Positions 10,501 to 20,266 of a stretch of 64,000 bases of DNA are shown piece by piece. The stretch lies in assembly GCA_934254985.1 (NCBI GenBank), contig CAKQMS010000005.1, positions 1-64,000 of the forward strand, written 5' to 3'. Source of the DNA: an uncultured Prevotella sp. (GTDB lineage: Bacteria > Bacteroidota > Bacteroidia > Bacteroidales > Bacteroidaceae). Under the pieces are notes generated by a model. That model had not been told where the DNA came from. It did not search any database and saw only the letters and a program-made list of their open reading frames with translations. A program made the translations under genes and the position numbers. Numbering within the stretch: position 1 is the first letter of the stretch; each line of letters opens with the position of its first letter.

Positions 10501-12204
10501 ATGAAAAGTATATTCAAAACAGGAACTATGATTGTTGCCGCTATGTTTGCGGCAACATCATGCTCCGATTTCTCCGACTATAATGAGACTCCTTCTACAG
10601 GCAATATGTCGGCAGATAAGACCTTGTGGGAGAATATATCGCAGAATGAGAACTTGTCAGACTTTGCCGCTTTGGTAAAGAAGGCAGGCTTCGATACAGC
10701 TCTTTCTCAGTCGCACTTCTATACTGTATGGGCTCCTGCTAACGGTACATTCGATGCGCAAGCTTTGATGGCAGAAGACAGTACTAAACTTCTGAAGGAG
10801 TTTGTAAAGAATCACATTGCTGACTATAACCATGTGATTTCAGGTGCTATCGATGAGCGTATTAAGGTGTTGAACGAGAAGTCGTATGGCTTTGTTGGTG
10901 ATGGTGCATATACCTATGATGGTTTGAACATCACAACTCTTAATCAGCCAAGCGCTAATGGTATTATGCACATCCTTAATGGTGCTGCACAGTTCTATCC
11001 AAATATCTATGAGCAGGCAACATCTGCAACTGGACTTGATATTGACTCTGTAGTAAAATACTTCAAGCATTACGAGATTCAGACCCTTGATACAAAGAAT
11101 AGTGTGCTTGGTCCTACTGTAAATGGTAAGCAGACTTACATCGACTCTGTAATGACCGTTACTAATACTGCTTTCGATATGTTGAACGCTGAGGTAAGCA
11201 AAGAAGACAGTTCGTATACTATGCTTGCTCCAACAAACGAAGCTTGGGTGGCACAATATAATAAGGTGAAGAAATACTACAACTATATCGCTACTACTTC
11301 TGCACAGGATCTTAATGAAGCTAAATCTACTACTTCCGCACCAACTTCTACTGTAACTATCGATCCTGCTTATCAGTCTGACTCTTTGGCTGTGCTGGGT
11401 GTTGTCGGTTATCTCTTTTATAACAATAACAACTACTACAACGATTGGCTCAAGGAAGAAGGCAAGCAGCCTTATGATACATTGAAGTCTACAACTTATG
11501 GTTATTTCACTAACCCTGAGGAGATAATGTCGCACACCATCAGCAAGTTGAAGATGAGTAATGGTGAGTTCCGTATTGTAGATTCTTTGGCTTTCCATCC
11601 ATGGGAAGCATGGGCAAAACCATTAACGATTAGTCCTTATACTAGCAAAGTATGGACAGGTGCTAATACTACTGTTCTGGTAAATTCAGACCAGTTTGAG
11701 GAGATTGGTTATAAGCCTCAATATGATAACCAAAGCAGCCTTCGATATCTTTGGGTAGCTCCTTTGAGTGGATTGGGTAAGCCACAGATGGATGTTAAAT
11801 TGTATGACGTGCTCTCTACTACATATAATATATATTTGGTATTGGCTCCAAGTGAAGACTTAGGTGTAGATGATGATGGCAACCAGTTCCGTAAGGCTAA
11901 CAACTTGAACTTCGAACTTAGCTATTGCGATGCTAAGGGTAAGTTGCAGACAAAGAAGTTGAATCAGAAGGTTGAGAACAACCCTAACAAGGTTGATACC
12001 GTAGCAGTAGGTACTTTCACATTCCCTGTTGCTTACTATGGACTTGGTGACAAGATTTATCCTAACTTGAAGATAACAACAAGCTTCGGTGTGTTCAGCA
12101 AACCAATGATGGCTAAATACACTCGCGACTTCCGCATCATATCTATATTGTTGAAGCCTGCAGAGATGGAAGAGTTTGAAGCTAATGCTACTAAGGAGAA
12201 CTAA
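10501..12204 (+). CDS. Fasciclin-domain lipoprotein (third copy)
   Basis: A 567-residue lipoprotein (lipobox ATSC, Cys about residue 21). FAS1-like motifs are VWAPANGTF near residue 75 and MLAPTNEAW near 240. The C-terminal 180 residues are beta-rich and not assigned. It starts 19 bases after the previous fasciclin gene and ends 2 bases before the second susC, which implies tight translational coupling. It is shorter than the two other fasciclin proteins and not an obvious copy of either. Its exact role is unknown; surface adhesion or cargo presentation to the next SusCD pair is an inference. Confidence 0.8.
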   Translation: MKSIFKTGTMIVAAMFAATSCSDFSDYNETPSTGNMSADKTLWENISQNENLSDFAALVKKAGFDTALSQSHFYTVWAPANGTFDAQALMAEDSTKLLKEFVKNHIADYNHVISGAIDERIKVLNEKSYGFVGDGAYTYDGLNITTLNQPSANGIMHILNGAAQFYPNIYEQATSATGLDIDSVVKYFKHYEIQTLDTKNSVLGPTVNGKQTYIDSVMTVTNTAFDMLNAEVSKEDSSYTMLAPTNEAWVAQYNKVKKYYNYIATTSAQDLNEAKSTTSAPTSTVTIDPAYQSDSLAVLGVVGYLFYNNNNYYNDWLKEEGKQPYDTLKSTTYGYFTNPEEIMSHTISKLKMSNGEFRIVDSLAFHPWEAWAKPLTISPYTSKVWTGANTTVLVNSDQFEEIGYKPQYDNQSSLRYLWVAPLSGLGKPQMDVKLYDVLSTTYNIYLVLAPSEDLGVDDDGNQFRKANNLNFELSYCDAKGKLQTKKLNQKVENNPNKVDTVAVGTFTFPVAYYGLGDKIYPNLKITTSFGVFSKPMMAKYTRDFRIISILLKPAEMEEFEANATKEN

Positions 12205-12206
12205 TT

Positions 12207-15200
12207 ATGAAGCGTAAATATATTAACAATATACAGAAGCATGGTCTGAGACTATCGCTCTGTGCCATTTCTTTGGGCTTGTGCCCAACAGCCTTTGCCC
12301 AATCAGAAAACGAGGGCGACGAGGTTGAGATGTCTATCAAGAAACCTACACGTGAGCGTGTGGTGAAAGATAAATTTGCTACCACCATGCTTCATGGTGT
12401 TGTTGTAGACCAGGTTTCTAAGAAGCCTCTTGCTGGTATTCAGCTTAAGGTGCTTGGCTATGACAGATATTCTGCCATGACAGGTGCTGACGGTAAGTTT
12501 ACTATCAAGGTTCCTGAGTTTGCTACAACCTTGTTTGTACATTCACCATCGTTTATGTCGCAGCAGGTTGCTATCAACGCTAAGGACACTGAAAAAGATA
12601 TCCAGGTGTTTATGATGCAGGAGAAGTTCCGTCCTATGTATACAGAAGGAACCACATATACTGCACAGGCAGGCTTCGATGCTGAAGCTAAAGACGTAAC
12701 AATCGAATCAGATATTGAGAATATCCTTGGTGCTGATGTACGTACCGTAACTCGTTCTGCTGCTCCTGGTATTGGTGCAACAATGTTTGTTCGCGGTTTG
12801 TCGTCTATCAACGCTAATGCTCAGCCATTGATTGTTGTCGATGGAGTAGAGCAGGATATGCAGCAAAACCGTTTGTCTTTGCATAGCGGTCAGATTAACA
12901 ACATTCTTGCTAACATCGCTCCTGAGGATATCGCCTCAGTAAAGGTGTTGAAAAATGCTACTGCACTCTATGGTGCACGTGGTGGTAATGGTGTTATCCT
13001 TATCACAACAAAGCGTGGTAAGTCGATGGCTACACGTATTGATGCCAACATCTCTGCAGGTGTTAGCCTCGTACCACAGTTGCCTACAATGATGAACGCT
13101 TCGCAGTATCGCAACTATGCTACCGAGATTCTTGGTACCGTTCCTGAGAATATCAACCGCGATACTCCTATCTCGTTCCGTTTCCTCAACGACGACCCTA
13201 ACAACTATTATTATCACACATATCACAACGATACTGACTGGACAGACTATGTTTACGACACAGCCATGACTCAGAACTATAATATCAATGTGCAGGGTGG
13301 TGATGATATTGGTATGTACAACCTCTCTGTAGGTTATGTTAAGGCTGAGAGCACAGCAAAGAATAATGATTTCGACCGTATGAACGTTCGTTTCAATACC
13401 GATATCAACATTCTTTATAACCTTAACACTAAGTTTGATATCTCTATCAGCCGTACAAACAGCAAGGTGTTTGACGATGGTGCTATGGAAGATCTTAGTG
13501 CAGGTGCTATCACCTCACCAACATTCTTGTCGTTGATAAAGTCTCCTATCGTTAGTCCTTATCAGTACAACGCTATTGTTGGTGGTTTCACCTCATTGCT
13601 TTGCGACTATGACGATATCTATAGCCAGCTTGGTTCTGGATATGGTTTGGCTAACCCTGTTGCCATCCTTAATAATGCAAATGGTGACAACAAGAACAAG
13701 GCTGAGAATACTTATTTCAATGTTCGCGTAGAACCTACGTGGACAATCAATAATAGCTTGAGCCTTACTTCTATGTTCAGCTATACATTGGACCGTAACT
13801 CTCAGCGCTACCATCGTCCATTCGTTGGTGTACCTTCGTTTGAGATTTCTAACCTCGGTACTGTAACAAGTATGGCAGCTTCTTTGTTCTCTAAGGAGAT
13901 TAACGTAGTTAGCGATACCCATATCGACTGGAAGCATCAGTATGGCAAGCATAATCTTGCTGCCTTTGGTGGATTTAAGTATACCTACTTCTCGTTTGAT
14001 GATAACAACTTGAAGACTGAGTATAACTCAACAACCAACGATAAGAACCCTGCTCTTAGCGCAAGCTCTGGCTATCAGCACATCAAGGGTAACAACGATG
14101 TTTGGAAGAACCTTCAGTGGTATGGCAATGTAGACTATAACTACATGAACCGTTACTTCGCAACAGTTTCTCTCTCTGCTGAAGCTAACAGCCGTTTCGG
14201 TGCTAAGTCTGGCGACCTTGACCTTTGTGGTGTAGCATGGGCTTTGTTCCCAAGCGTACAGTTGGGTTGGGTTATGACAAACGAGTCTTGGTTCCCACGC
14301 AATCTTGGTGTTAACTACTTGCGTGTAAATGCAGGTTATGATATGAGCGGTAACGACGACATCTCTAACTATGCTGCTCGTACAAGTCTTTCTGCAGTAC
14401 GCTTCAACTACAATGCAATCGGTTTGCAGCTCACCAACATCGGTAACGATGAGATTAAGTGGGAGACTAACCATAAGTTCAACGTAGGTTTGCAGGCTTA
14501 CATGCTCAACAACCGTTTGGGCGTAGACTTCAACTACTATGTAAACAAGACAAAGGATTTGCTCACTCTCCAGACTTTCAAGAACCCTATCGGTGGTATC
14601 AACAACTATTGGACTAATGGTGGTGAGATTAAGAACGAAGGTTTCGAACTCTCGGTTACTGCAAAGCCTGTTGTTACTCACAAATGGAATGTTGAAGTTG
14701 GTGCAAGCGTAGGCCACTATGCTAACAAGGTTACCAAGCTTCCTGACGGAGACTATACATCATCTGTATATGGCGACAACAACATCCTCACATCTGTAGG
14801 CAACCCTGTAGGTTTGTTCTATGGTTACAAGACAGCTGGCGTATTTGCTACAGATGCTGACGCTAAGGCTGCTGGCAAGGATGGCTACTTGTATATGGAA
14901 GACAATGCAGGTATTCGCAACGACTTCAAGGCTGGTGATGTTCACTTCATCGACCAGAACAACGATGGTAAGATTAGCGAACTTGACAAGGTGGTTATCG
15001 GTGATCCTAACCCAGATATCTATGGTAACATCTTCGCTACTATCAACTACAAGAACTTGACATTGACCATGGGCTGGAACTATAGCCTTGGTAACGATGT
15101 TTACAACTATCAGCGTTCTATCCTCAATAGCGGTAGCACATTCTACAACCAGCAGGTTGCTGAGGTTGCTCACTGGCGTTATGAGGGACAGCAGACAGAT

Positions 15201-15506
15201 TTGCCTCGTCTTGCTTACGGCGACCCTATGGGCAACAACCGTTTCTCTGATCGTTGGATTGAAGATGGCAGCTATCTCCGCCTCAAGACCCTTAACCTCA
15301 GCTATAAGGTTCCTGTTCCTGGTTCATGGACATGGCTCCAGGGCTTGACAATATGGGCACAGGCTAACAACCTGCTCACCTTCACTAAGTATCTTGGTAG
15401 CGATCCTGAGTTCTCTATCGGCAATGGCGTACTCTATCAGGGTATCGACTGCGGCAATATTGCTCAGGGACGTAGCTTCCAGTGCGGTGTTAAGATTAAC
15501 CTCTAA
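12207..15506 (+). CDS. SusC/RagA-family TonB-linked outer membrane protein (second copy)
   Basis: A 1099-residue SusC homologue. After a long signal peptide (ending near TAFAQ, residue 32) and an acidic/basic linker come a carboxypeptidase-regulatory-like domain (about 60-140) and a plug with MFVRGLSSINANAQPLIVVD and IASVKVLKNATALYGARGG (about 195-265), then the barrel. It differs clearly from the first SusC in the operon, so the two pairs probably take different ligands or different sizes of the same ligand. It begins 2 bases after the preceding stop codon and pairs with the susD gene 19 bases downstream. Confidence 0.95.
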   Translation: MKRKYINNIQKHGLRLSLCAISLGLCPTAFAQSENEGDEVEMSIKKPTRERVVKDKFATTMLHGVVVDQVSKKPLAGIQLKVLGYDRYSAMTGADGKFTIKVPEFATTLFVHSPSFMSQQVAINAKDTEKDIQVFMMQEKFRPMYTEGTTYTAQAGFDAEAKDVTIESDIENILGADVRTVTRSAAPGIGATMFVRGLSSINANAQPLIVVDGVEQDMQQNRLSLHSGQINNILANIAPEDIASVKVLKNATALYGARGGNGVILITTKRGKSMATRIDANISAGVSLVPQLPTMMNASQYRNYATEILGTVPENINRDTPISFRFLNDDPNNYYYHTYHNDTDWTDYVYDTAMTQNYNINVQGGDDIGMYNLSVGYVKAESTAKNNDFDRMNVRFNTDINILYNLNTKFDISISRTNSKVFDDGAMEDLSAGAITSPTFLSLIKSPIVSPYQYNAIVGGFTSLLCDYDDIYSQLGSGYGLANPVAILNNANGDNKNKAENTYFNVRVEPTWTINNSLSLTSMFSYTLDRNSQRYHRPFVGVPSFEISNLGTVTSMAASLFSKEINVVSDTHIDWKHQYGKHNLAAFGGFKYTYFSFDDNNLKTEYNSTTNDKNPALSASSGYQHIKGNNDVWKNLQWYGNVDYNYMNRYFATVSLSAEANSRFGAKSGDLDLCGVAWALFPSVQLGWVMTNESWFPRNLGVNYLRVNAGYDMSGNDDISNYAARTSLSAVRFNYNAIGLQLTNIGNDEIKWETNHKFNVGLQAYMLNNRLGVDFNYYVNKTKDLLTLQTFKNPIGGINNYWTNGGEIKNEGFELSVTAKPVVTHKWNVEVGASVGHYANKVTKLPDGDYTSSVYGDNNILTSVGNPVGLFYGYKTAGVFATDADAKAAGKDGYLYMEDNAGIRNDFKAGDVHFIDQNNDGKISELDKVVIGDPNPDIYGNIFATINYKNLTLTMGWNYSLGNDVYNYQRSILNSGSTFYNQQVAEVAHWRYEGQQTDLPRLAYGDPMGNNRFSDRWIEDGSYLRLKTLNLSYKVPVPGSWTWLQGLTIWAQANNLLTFTKYLGSDPEFSIGNGVLYQGIDCGNIAQGRSFQCGVKINL

Positions 15507-15525
15507 CCTCTAAACATCTTAAGAA

Positions 15526-17361
15526 ATGAAAAAGATATTTTTATCATTGTTGGCAGTATTGGGAGTATGCATGCTCCCAAGCTGCTCCGACATGTTGGAG
15601 TCTGATAGCTCTCGTCAGCTTTTTGACAAGGACCTAAACAGCAAGACCGACTCTGTACACTTTGCTTTCGGCATTATGCAGTCTATGCAGCAGTTGGCAG
15701 ACCAGTACGTACTTATCGGTGAGATGCGTGGTGACCTTGTAAAGACTACTGAATATACAGACAACAACCTTCGTAAGCTCGCAGACTTCTCTGCTGATGC
15801 TTCAAACAAGTATGATTCTGCATACGTTTACTATCGTGTAATCAACAACTGCAACTACTACATCGCACACCGCGATACTACTCTTATGACAGGTAGTTCT
15901 CTCGTTGTTATGCGTGAGTATGCTGCTATCAAGGCATTCCGTGCTTGGGCTTACTTGCAGTTGGCTCGCACCTATGGTAAGGTTCCATTCTTTACAGAAC
16001 CTCTTACTACAATCTCTCAGATTAATAGCAGTAACTATCCTGAGCTTGACATCAATGGTATCGTTGCTCAGCTTGCTCCGGACCTTGAGCAGTATACAGG
16101 CTATAAGGTTCCAGACTATGGAAATCCTGATATAGGTAAGACAAACTGGGGAGAGAGCAAGCATATGCAGACTAAGTTCTGCTTTATACCTGTTGACGTT
16201 ATCCTTGGTGAAATGTATCTTGAGACAGAGCAGTTTGATAAGGCAGCTTCTCACTATACAACATATCTTACAAAGGTTGCTACTAATGATTATAAGTATG
16301 TAGTAAATTGTCAAGAGAGCTACATGGAGTATAACAAGCCACAAGCATTATTCAAACCTTCTGATATGGATGTGTCTGGAGCTATTCTCCCATGGTTTAC
16401 CAACATCTTCAAAAACAATGCTCTCGACTTTGTTTCTTATATTCCAATGGCAGTAAACAGCTTGCGCGGTACCACAAGTATGTTGCCAGAATACTTCGGT
16501 AACAACTATTATGGCATAGATAAAAAAGAACTGCAGATGGATGAGATTCAGATTATGCCTTCAAAGGAATATTGGTCAATCTCTGATAGCTGTGACTACT
16601 ACTACTATCGTAACGTTACTGGCGGTTTGAAGCAGCAGTATGTTGGTGGTATCAAGTGGGGTGATATGCGTTCTTGCACTTCTATTACTCTTGGTACAAA
16701 TGCTGACTCTACAAAGCAATGGATAAAGAAGTATAATACAGCTAACGTGATGCTATATCGTACATCTACTATTTATCTCCACCTTGCAGAGGCTTTCAAC
16801 CGCTTAGGTCATCCTGATGCAGCATTCGCAATATTGAAGGATGGTATTACAGAAGCTTTGCTTGATACCACTCGTACTTATATCACAGACGATACTCGCA
16901 AAATGCTTCAGACAACATATCCATTCCTCTCAGACGAGAATCGCTCGTTGTTCCCTGCTGCATCTTCATCAATAAGCGAGTTGGAAACCAACTATGGTAT
17001 CCATGCACATGGTTGTGGTATAACTGGCGACGGTAACTATCCAGGTCGCTCACCATATCAGCTCGACACTATCGTTGGTTTGAAGATGAAGAAGATTGCC
17101 GATATGTACAATGTTGCCGTTGGTGCAACAAAGGCCGATAGCATCAATGCTATGGAGGATATTCTCTGCGACGAGTATGCTCTTGAGCTTGCTTTCGAGG
17201 GTACACGTTGGTACGACCTTATGCGTTTGGCTCGTCATAAGAACAAGGCAGGACTCTATGGTGCTGACTTCGGTGGCAGATGGCTTGCACGCAAGTTGAT
17301 GTATAAGAATCCTACCAAGGATTTGACAGATCCTAACAACTGGTATTTACCATTTAAGTAA
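15526..17361 (+). CDS. SusD/RagB-family surface lipoprotein (second copy)
   Basis: A 611-residue SusD homologue with lipobox LPSC (Cys about residue 20). Helical TPR-like region near AAIKAFRAWAYLQLARTYG and the C-terminal ALELAFEGTRWYDLMRLA block are diagnostic of the RagB/SusD family. It is the last gene of the seven-gene operon and is followed by a strong intrinsic terminator at 17393-17427. It is the natural partner of the preceding SusC. Confidence 0.95.
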   Translation: MKKIFLSLLAVLGVCMLPSCSDMLESDSSRQLFDKDLNSKTDSVHFAFGIMQSMQQLADQYVLIGEMRGDLVKTTEYTDNNLRKLADFSADASNKYDSAYVYYRVINNCNYYIAHRDTTLMTGSSLVVMREYAAIKAFRAWAYLQLARTYGKVPFFTEPLTTISQINSSNYPELDINGIVAQLAPDLEQYTGYKVPDYGNPDIGKTNWGESKHMQTKFCFIPVDVILGEMYLETEQFDKAASHYTTYLTKVATNDYKYVVNCQESYMEYNKPQALFKPSDMDVSGAILPWFTNIFKNNALDFVSYIPMAVNSLRGTTSMLPEYFGNNYYGIDKKELQMDEIQIMPSKEYWSISDSCDYYYYRNVTGGLKQQYVGGIKWGDMRSCTSITLGTNADSTKQWIKKYNTANVMLYRTSTIYLHLAEAFNRLGHPDAAFAILKDGITEALLDTTRTYITDDTRKMLQTTYPFLSDENRSLFPAASSSISELETNYGIHAHGCGITGDGNYPGRSPYQLDTIVGLKMKKIADMYNVAVGATKADSINAMEDILCDEYALELAFEGTRWYDLMRLARHKNKAGLYGADFGGRWLARKLMYKNPTKDLTDPNNWYLPFK

Positions 17362-17392
17362 GAAAACAACTACTTACTGATAATATGTTATT

Positions 17393-17427
17393 AAAGGAGC
17401 ATATCAATCACGATATGCTCCTTTTTT
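17393..17427 (+). terminator. Intrinsic terminator of the fasciclin/SusCD operon
   Basis: A perfect 13-bp stem (AAAGGAGCATATC / GATATGCTCCTTT), a 6-base loop and a run of T. It lies 31 bases after the second susD stop and separates the operon from the MG2-like gene. Confidence 0.9.
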
Positions 17428-17463
17428 AATTTCTATTTCTTCGTTTTTTTCAATAATTATTAT

Positions 17464-17471
17464 TACTTTTG
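17464..17471 (+). promoter_or_regulatory. -7 promoter element (TACTTTTG) of the MG2-like gene
   Basis: TACTTTTG matches the Bacteroidetes -7 consensus TAnnTTTG, 27 bases before the ATG at 17499. No clear TTTG -33 box is seen at the expected distance; only T-rich sequence is there. Confidence 0.55.
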
Positions 17472-17498
17472 TAGCATTATTATCAAAACCTTACCAAT

Positions 17499-20222
17499 AT
17501 GAAATCTATATTACCAAACAATATGTTGTCATGCCTATTGTGCATGATGTTGTCGATGCTATCTCTTACCACAGCTAAAGCCGATGCTTTGGATAGTTTG
17601 CAGACTCTGTTGCAAACCAAGGAACAAGTGCAAGAGAAGGTATATGTACAGACTGATAATAACTGCTATTTTGTAGGTGATACTCTATGGTATAAGGCTT
17701 TCGTGCTTCGTGCTGATAATAACAAACCTACCAACATGAGTAAGCTGCTATATGTGGAACTGTTGTCTCCTGATGGTGTTGTGGTAGAGCGCCAACGTAT
17801 TGTGGTAAGCAATAAGGGAGTAACATGCGGACAGTTTGCGCTTCAGGATAGTCTATATAGCGGATATTACGAGATTAGAGCTTACACCCGTTGGATGCTT
17901 AACTTCAATGTTACGCATCGTGATTACACCCTCGACGATAAGCACCTGTTCTATAATAACAACATGGCTCATGACTTCTTCCGCGAATGGAATGGTCTGT
18001 ATTCACGAGTGCTTCCTATCTTCAGTAAGCCTAAACAGAAAGGCAACTATGAAGGTAAATATATGTATGGCAGACCAAAGCAGGAGGTTGAGTTTGTTGA
18101 GAAACCTAAGTTGAAAGTGAGATTCTATCCAGAAGGAGGCACACTTCTTGAAGGTGTGCAGAACAGAGTGGCTTTCGATATCTGCGACAATGATGGTCAG
18201 GCTTTGCAGATATCAGGTTCTCTTGATGATGGCACAAAGCTTCAGCCTGCCTATATGGGACGAGGAACTTTCCTCGTTACTCCTAATGGACAGAAAGCTA
18301 CATTCAAATGGAATGATAAAGAGTGGACTTTCAAGTTGCCTAAATCCCAGGCTGAGGGTGTAGTCTTGGTATTAGATAAAGGCAAAGCTAAGTGGGCGAG
18401 TAGGGGAGTTAGCGTGGCTGCATACGCTGTGATGTGTAGAGGCAAGCTATATCTTTTTGAACGTACTTCGTCTACATCTGCTTCTTTGGCAATGGATAAG
18501 TTGCCTTCGGGTGTCAACGAACTCATGCTTCTTGATGCAGATGCAAAGGTGTTGGCATCAAGGTTATTCTTCGTTAATCATGATGATAAAGCGAAGAATG
18601 TCAGCGTGAAGACTGACAAGATGGAATATAAACCATTCGAACCAATAAGTCTTGAAGTTAAAGGTGCAGAGCCAAAGACACCTTTCGCTATCTCTGTTCG
18701 TGATGCCCGTACTGATGATACTTCATTCGATGATGGCAATATGATGACAGAGATGTTGCTATGTTCCGACCTTAAAGGTTTTGTAGCTTCGCCTGCATAT
18801 TATTTTGAAAGTAATGATGAAGCACATACAACCGCTCTCGACAACCTGCTTATGGTGCAAGGTTGGCGTAGATATAAGCGTGTGCCTATATTAAGATACC
18901 GTCCTGAGGTAACTCTCACATACGAAGGTTCTGTAAACAAGATGTTGGGAGTAGATATGCTTACTCTTGATGATGTTGCAGGACTTGATAACAAAGTTAG
19001 TGTTGCTGCCGATGCAATTAAAAAAGCAGAAGATGCTGTTAGTGAGGGTGCTGTTAATATGACTGGTGAGAGTGTTGAAGCATCGCAAGAAGAGTCAGAA
19101 ACATCTCTGGATGATGTTGATTCGGAAATTGAAGTAGAAGGAGGATATCTCGGAGTAAACCATGGCACATTGAAGAAGGAAGTGCTTGTGGAGGCAGAGA
19201 TAACTAAAGATGGAATGACTGCAGGCGGAGTGCAGAAAACTCTCAATAATGGTCGTTTCGTCTTTGAATTGCCTCCTTTCTATGGTAAGGCTGTATTGTT
19301 TGTTAAGGCATACAACGAGAAAGACTCCGTGAAGAAGTCTATGGAGAAAGGTGTGGACAAACACCGTTTCGACGAAGAGTCTTATCCTGATTTCTATGTA
19401 AAGCAAGACTTGTTCTTCCCTGTGTTTGCTCATTCCTATTCGTGGTATCAAACTCATCAGCCAGAGTGGCGTAACCTTTTACTCGATGATGCAACCTTAA
19501 AGGAATTATCGAAAATGGAAAACGATCATACATTATCAACAGTAAAGGTAGATGCCAAGCGTCGTAGTCGCAGAGATGTCGACTTCTCAAAGCCTGCCTA
19601 CGTCATTGATGCCTACGACCTGTATAACGAAGCTACCGATCGTGGATTGTCGTGGGGTGTGCCTAATATGGGTACTTTCCCAAAGATAGCTTGTTTTACT
19701 GTATATGGTAATATGAACAGATCTCGCGATTATAATATCCGGGCATTTTTCGATGATGGGTATGTATTCTATCAGAATTTTAGAGGTCTTCTTGATAATG
19801 TAAAAAATAGAAGCAATGCTTTAGTATTCAAAAACTTGCACCTAAAGCGTTTGGATAAGTTCCGCTTCTATACCGACTACGAACCACGCAATCCCGAAGA
19901 TCGTCATACCGAAGCCTTGAATACCGAGGATATCAATATGATGTACCAGCTGTTGCCAGACGATGGCACACGCTATACATATCGCGATCGTAGATATCTC
20001 TTTGATGGCTTTGCTGAGCCTGAGCAGTTCTATACCCCAGACTATTCAAAGGCTAAGCCTGCTAATAAGAAAGACTATCGTCGCACACTATATTGGAACC
20101 CAAATGCCATGCCCGATGATGAAGGCAACTTCAACGTCACGCTATACAATAATAGTAGAGATACAAGGGTTAAGACTTCTGTTGCTGGAGTTACCTCAGA
20201 TGGCAAGTTCTTAGTGGAATAA
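17499..20222 (+). CDS. Large secreted MG2/alpha-2-macroglobulin-like protein
   Basis: A 907-residue protein with a signal peptide (cleavage near AKA, residue 28). The segment EKVYVQTDNNCYFVGDTLWY resembles the MG2 (macroglobulin) fold that opens many large Bacteroidetes envelope proteins. A second beta-sandwich region and a TonB-plug-like segment are possible in the middle and C-terminal parts. Residues about 500-540 form an acidic linker. The end (SVAGVTSDGKFLVE) is also typical of these macroglobulin-like proteins. It follows the SusCD operon but has its own promoter. Its function is unknown; a surface or periplasmic scaffold role is an inference. Confidence 0.6.
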   Translation: MKSILPNNMLSCLLCMMLSMLSLTTAKADALDSLQTLLQTKEQVQEKVYVQTDNNCYFVGDTLWYKAFVLRADNNKPTNMSKLLYVELLSPDGVVVERQRIVVSNKGVTCGQFALQDSLYSGYYEIRAYTRWMLNFNVTHRDYTLDDKHLFYNNNMAHDFFREWNGLYSRVLPIFSKPKQKGNYEGKYMYGRPKQEVEFVEKPKLKVRFYPEGGTLLEGVQNRVAFDICDNDGQALQISGSLDDGTKLQPAYMGRGTFLVTPNGQKATFKWNDKEWTFKLPKSQAEGVVLVLDKGKAKWASRGVSVAAYAVMCRGKLYLFERTSSTSASLAMDKLPSGVNELMLLDADAKVLASRLFFVNHDDKAKNVSVKTDKMEYKPFEPISLEVKGAEPKTPFAISVRDARTDDTSFDDGNMMTEMLLCSDLKGFVASPAYYFESNDEAHTTALDNLLMVQGWRRYKRVPILRYRPEVTLTYEGSVNKMLGVDMLTLDDVAGLDNKVSVAADAIKKAEDAVSEGAVNMTGESVEASQEESETSLDDVDSEIEVEGGYLGVNHGTLKKEVLVEAEITKDGMTAGGVQKTLNNGRFVFELPPFYGKAVLFVKAYNEKDSVKKSMEKGVDKHRFDEESYPDFYVKQDLFFPVFAHSYSWYQTHQPEWRNLLLDDATLKELSKMENDHTLSTVKVDAKRRSRRDVDFSKPAYVIDAYDLYNEATDRGLSWGVPNMGTFPKIACFTVYGNMNRSRDYNIRAFFDDGYVFYQNFRGLLDNVKNRSNALVFKNLHLKRLDKFRFYTDYEPRNPEDRHTEALNTEDINMMYQLLPDDGTRYTYRDRRYLFDGFAEPEQFYTPDYSKAKPANKKDYRRTLYWNPNAMPDDEGNFNVTLYNNSRDTRVKTSVAGVTSDGKFLVE

Positions 20223-20266
20223 TGATAAGTGAATGATTTTGTCAACTACTAACAATAATAAACGGA

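Noticed and set aside
10840..11598. A 252-residue antisense frame opposite the third fasciclin gene
   Set aside because: It is a shadow of a well-supported lipoprotein gene: no signal, no recognisable motif, Cys/Ile/Val-rich composition typical of antisense frames. The same holds for the long frames at 14028-14717, 31967-32599 and 48685-49500.
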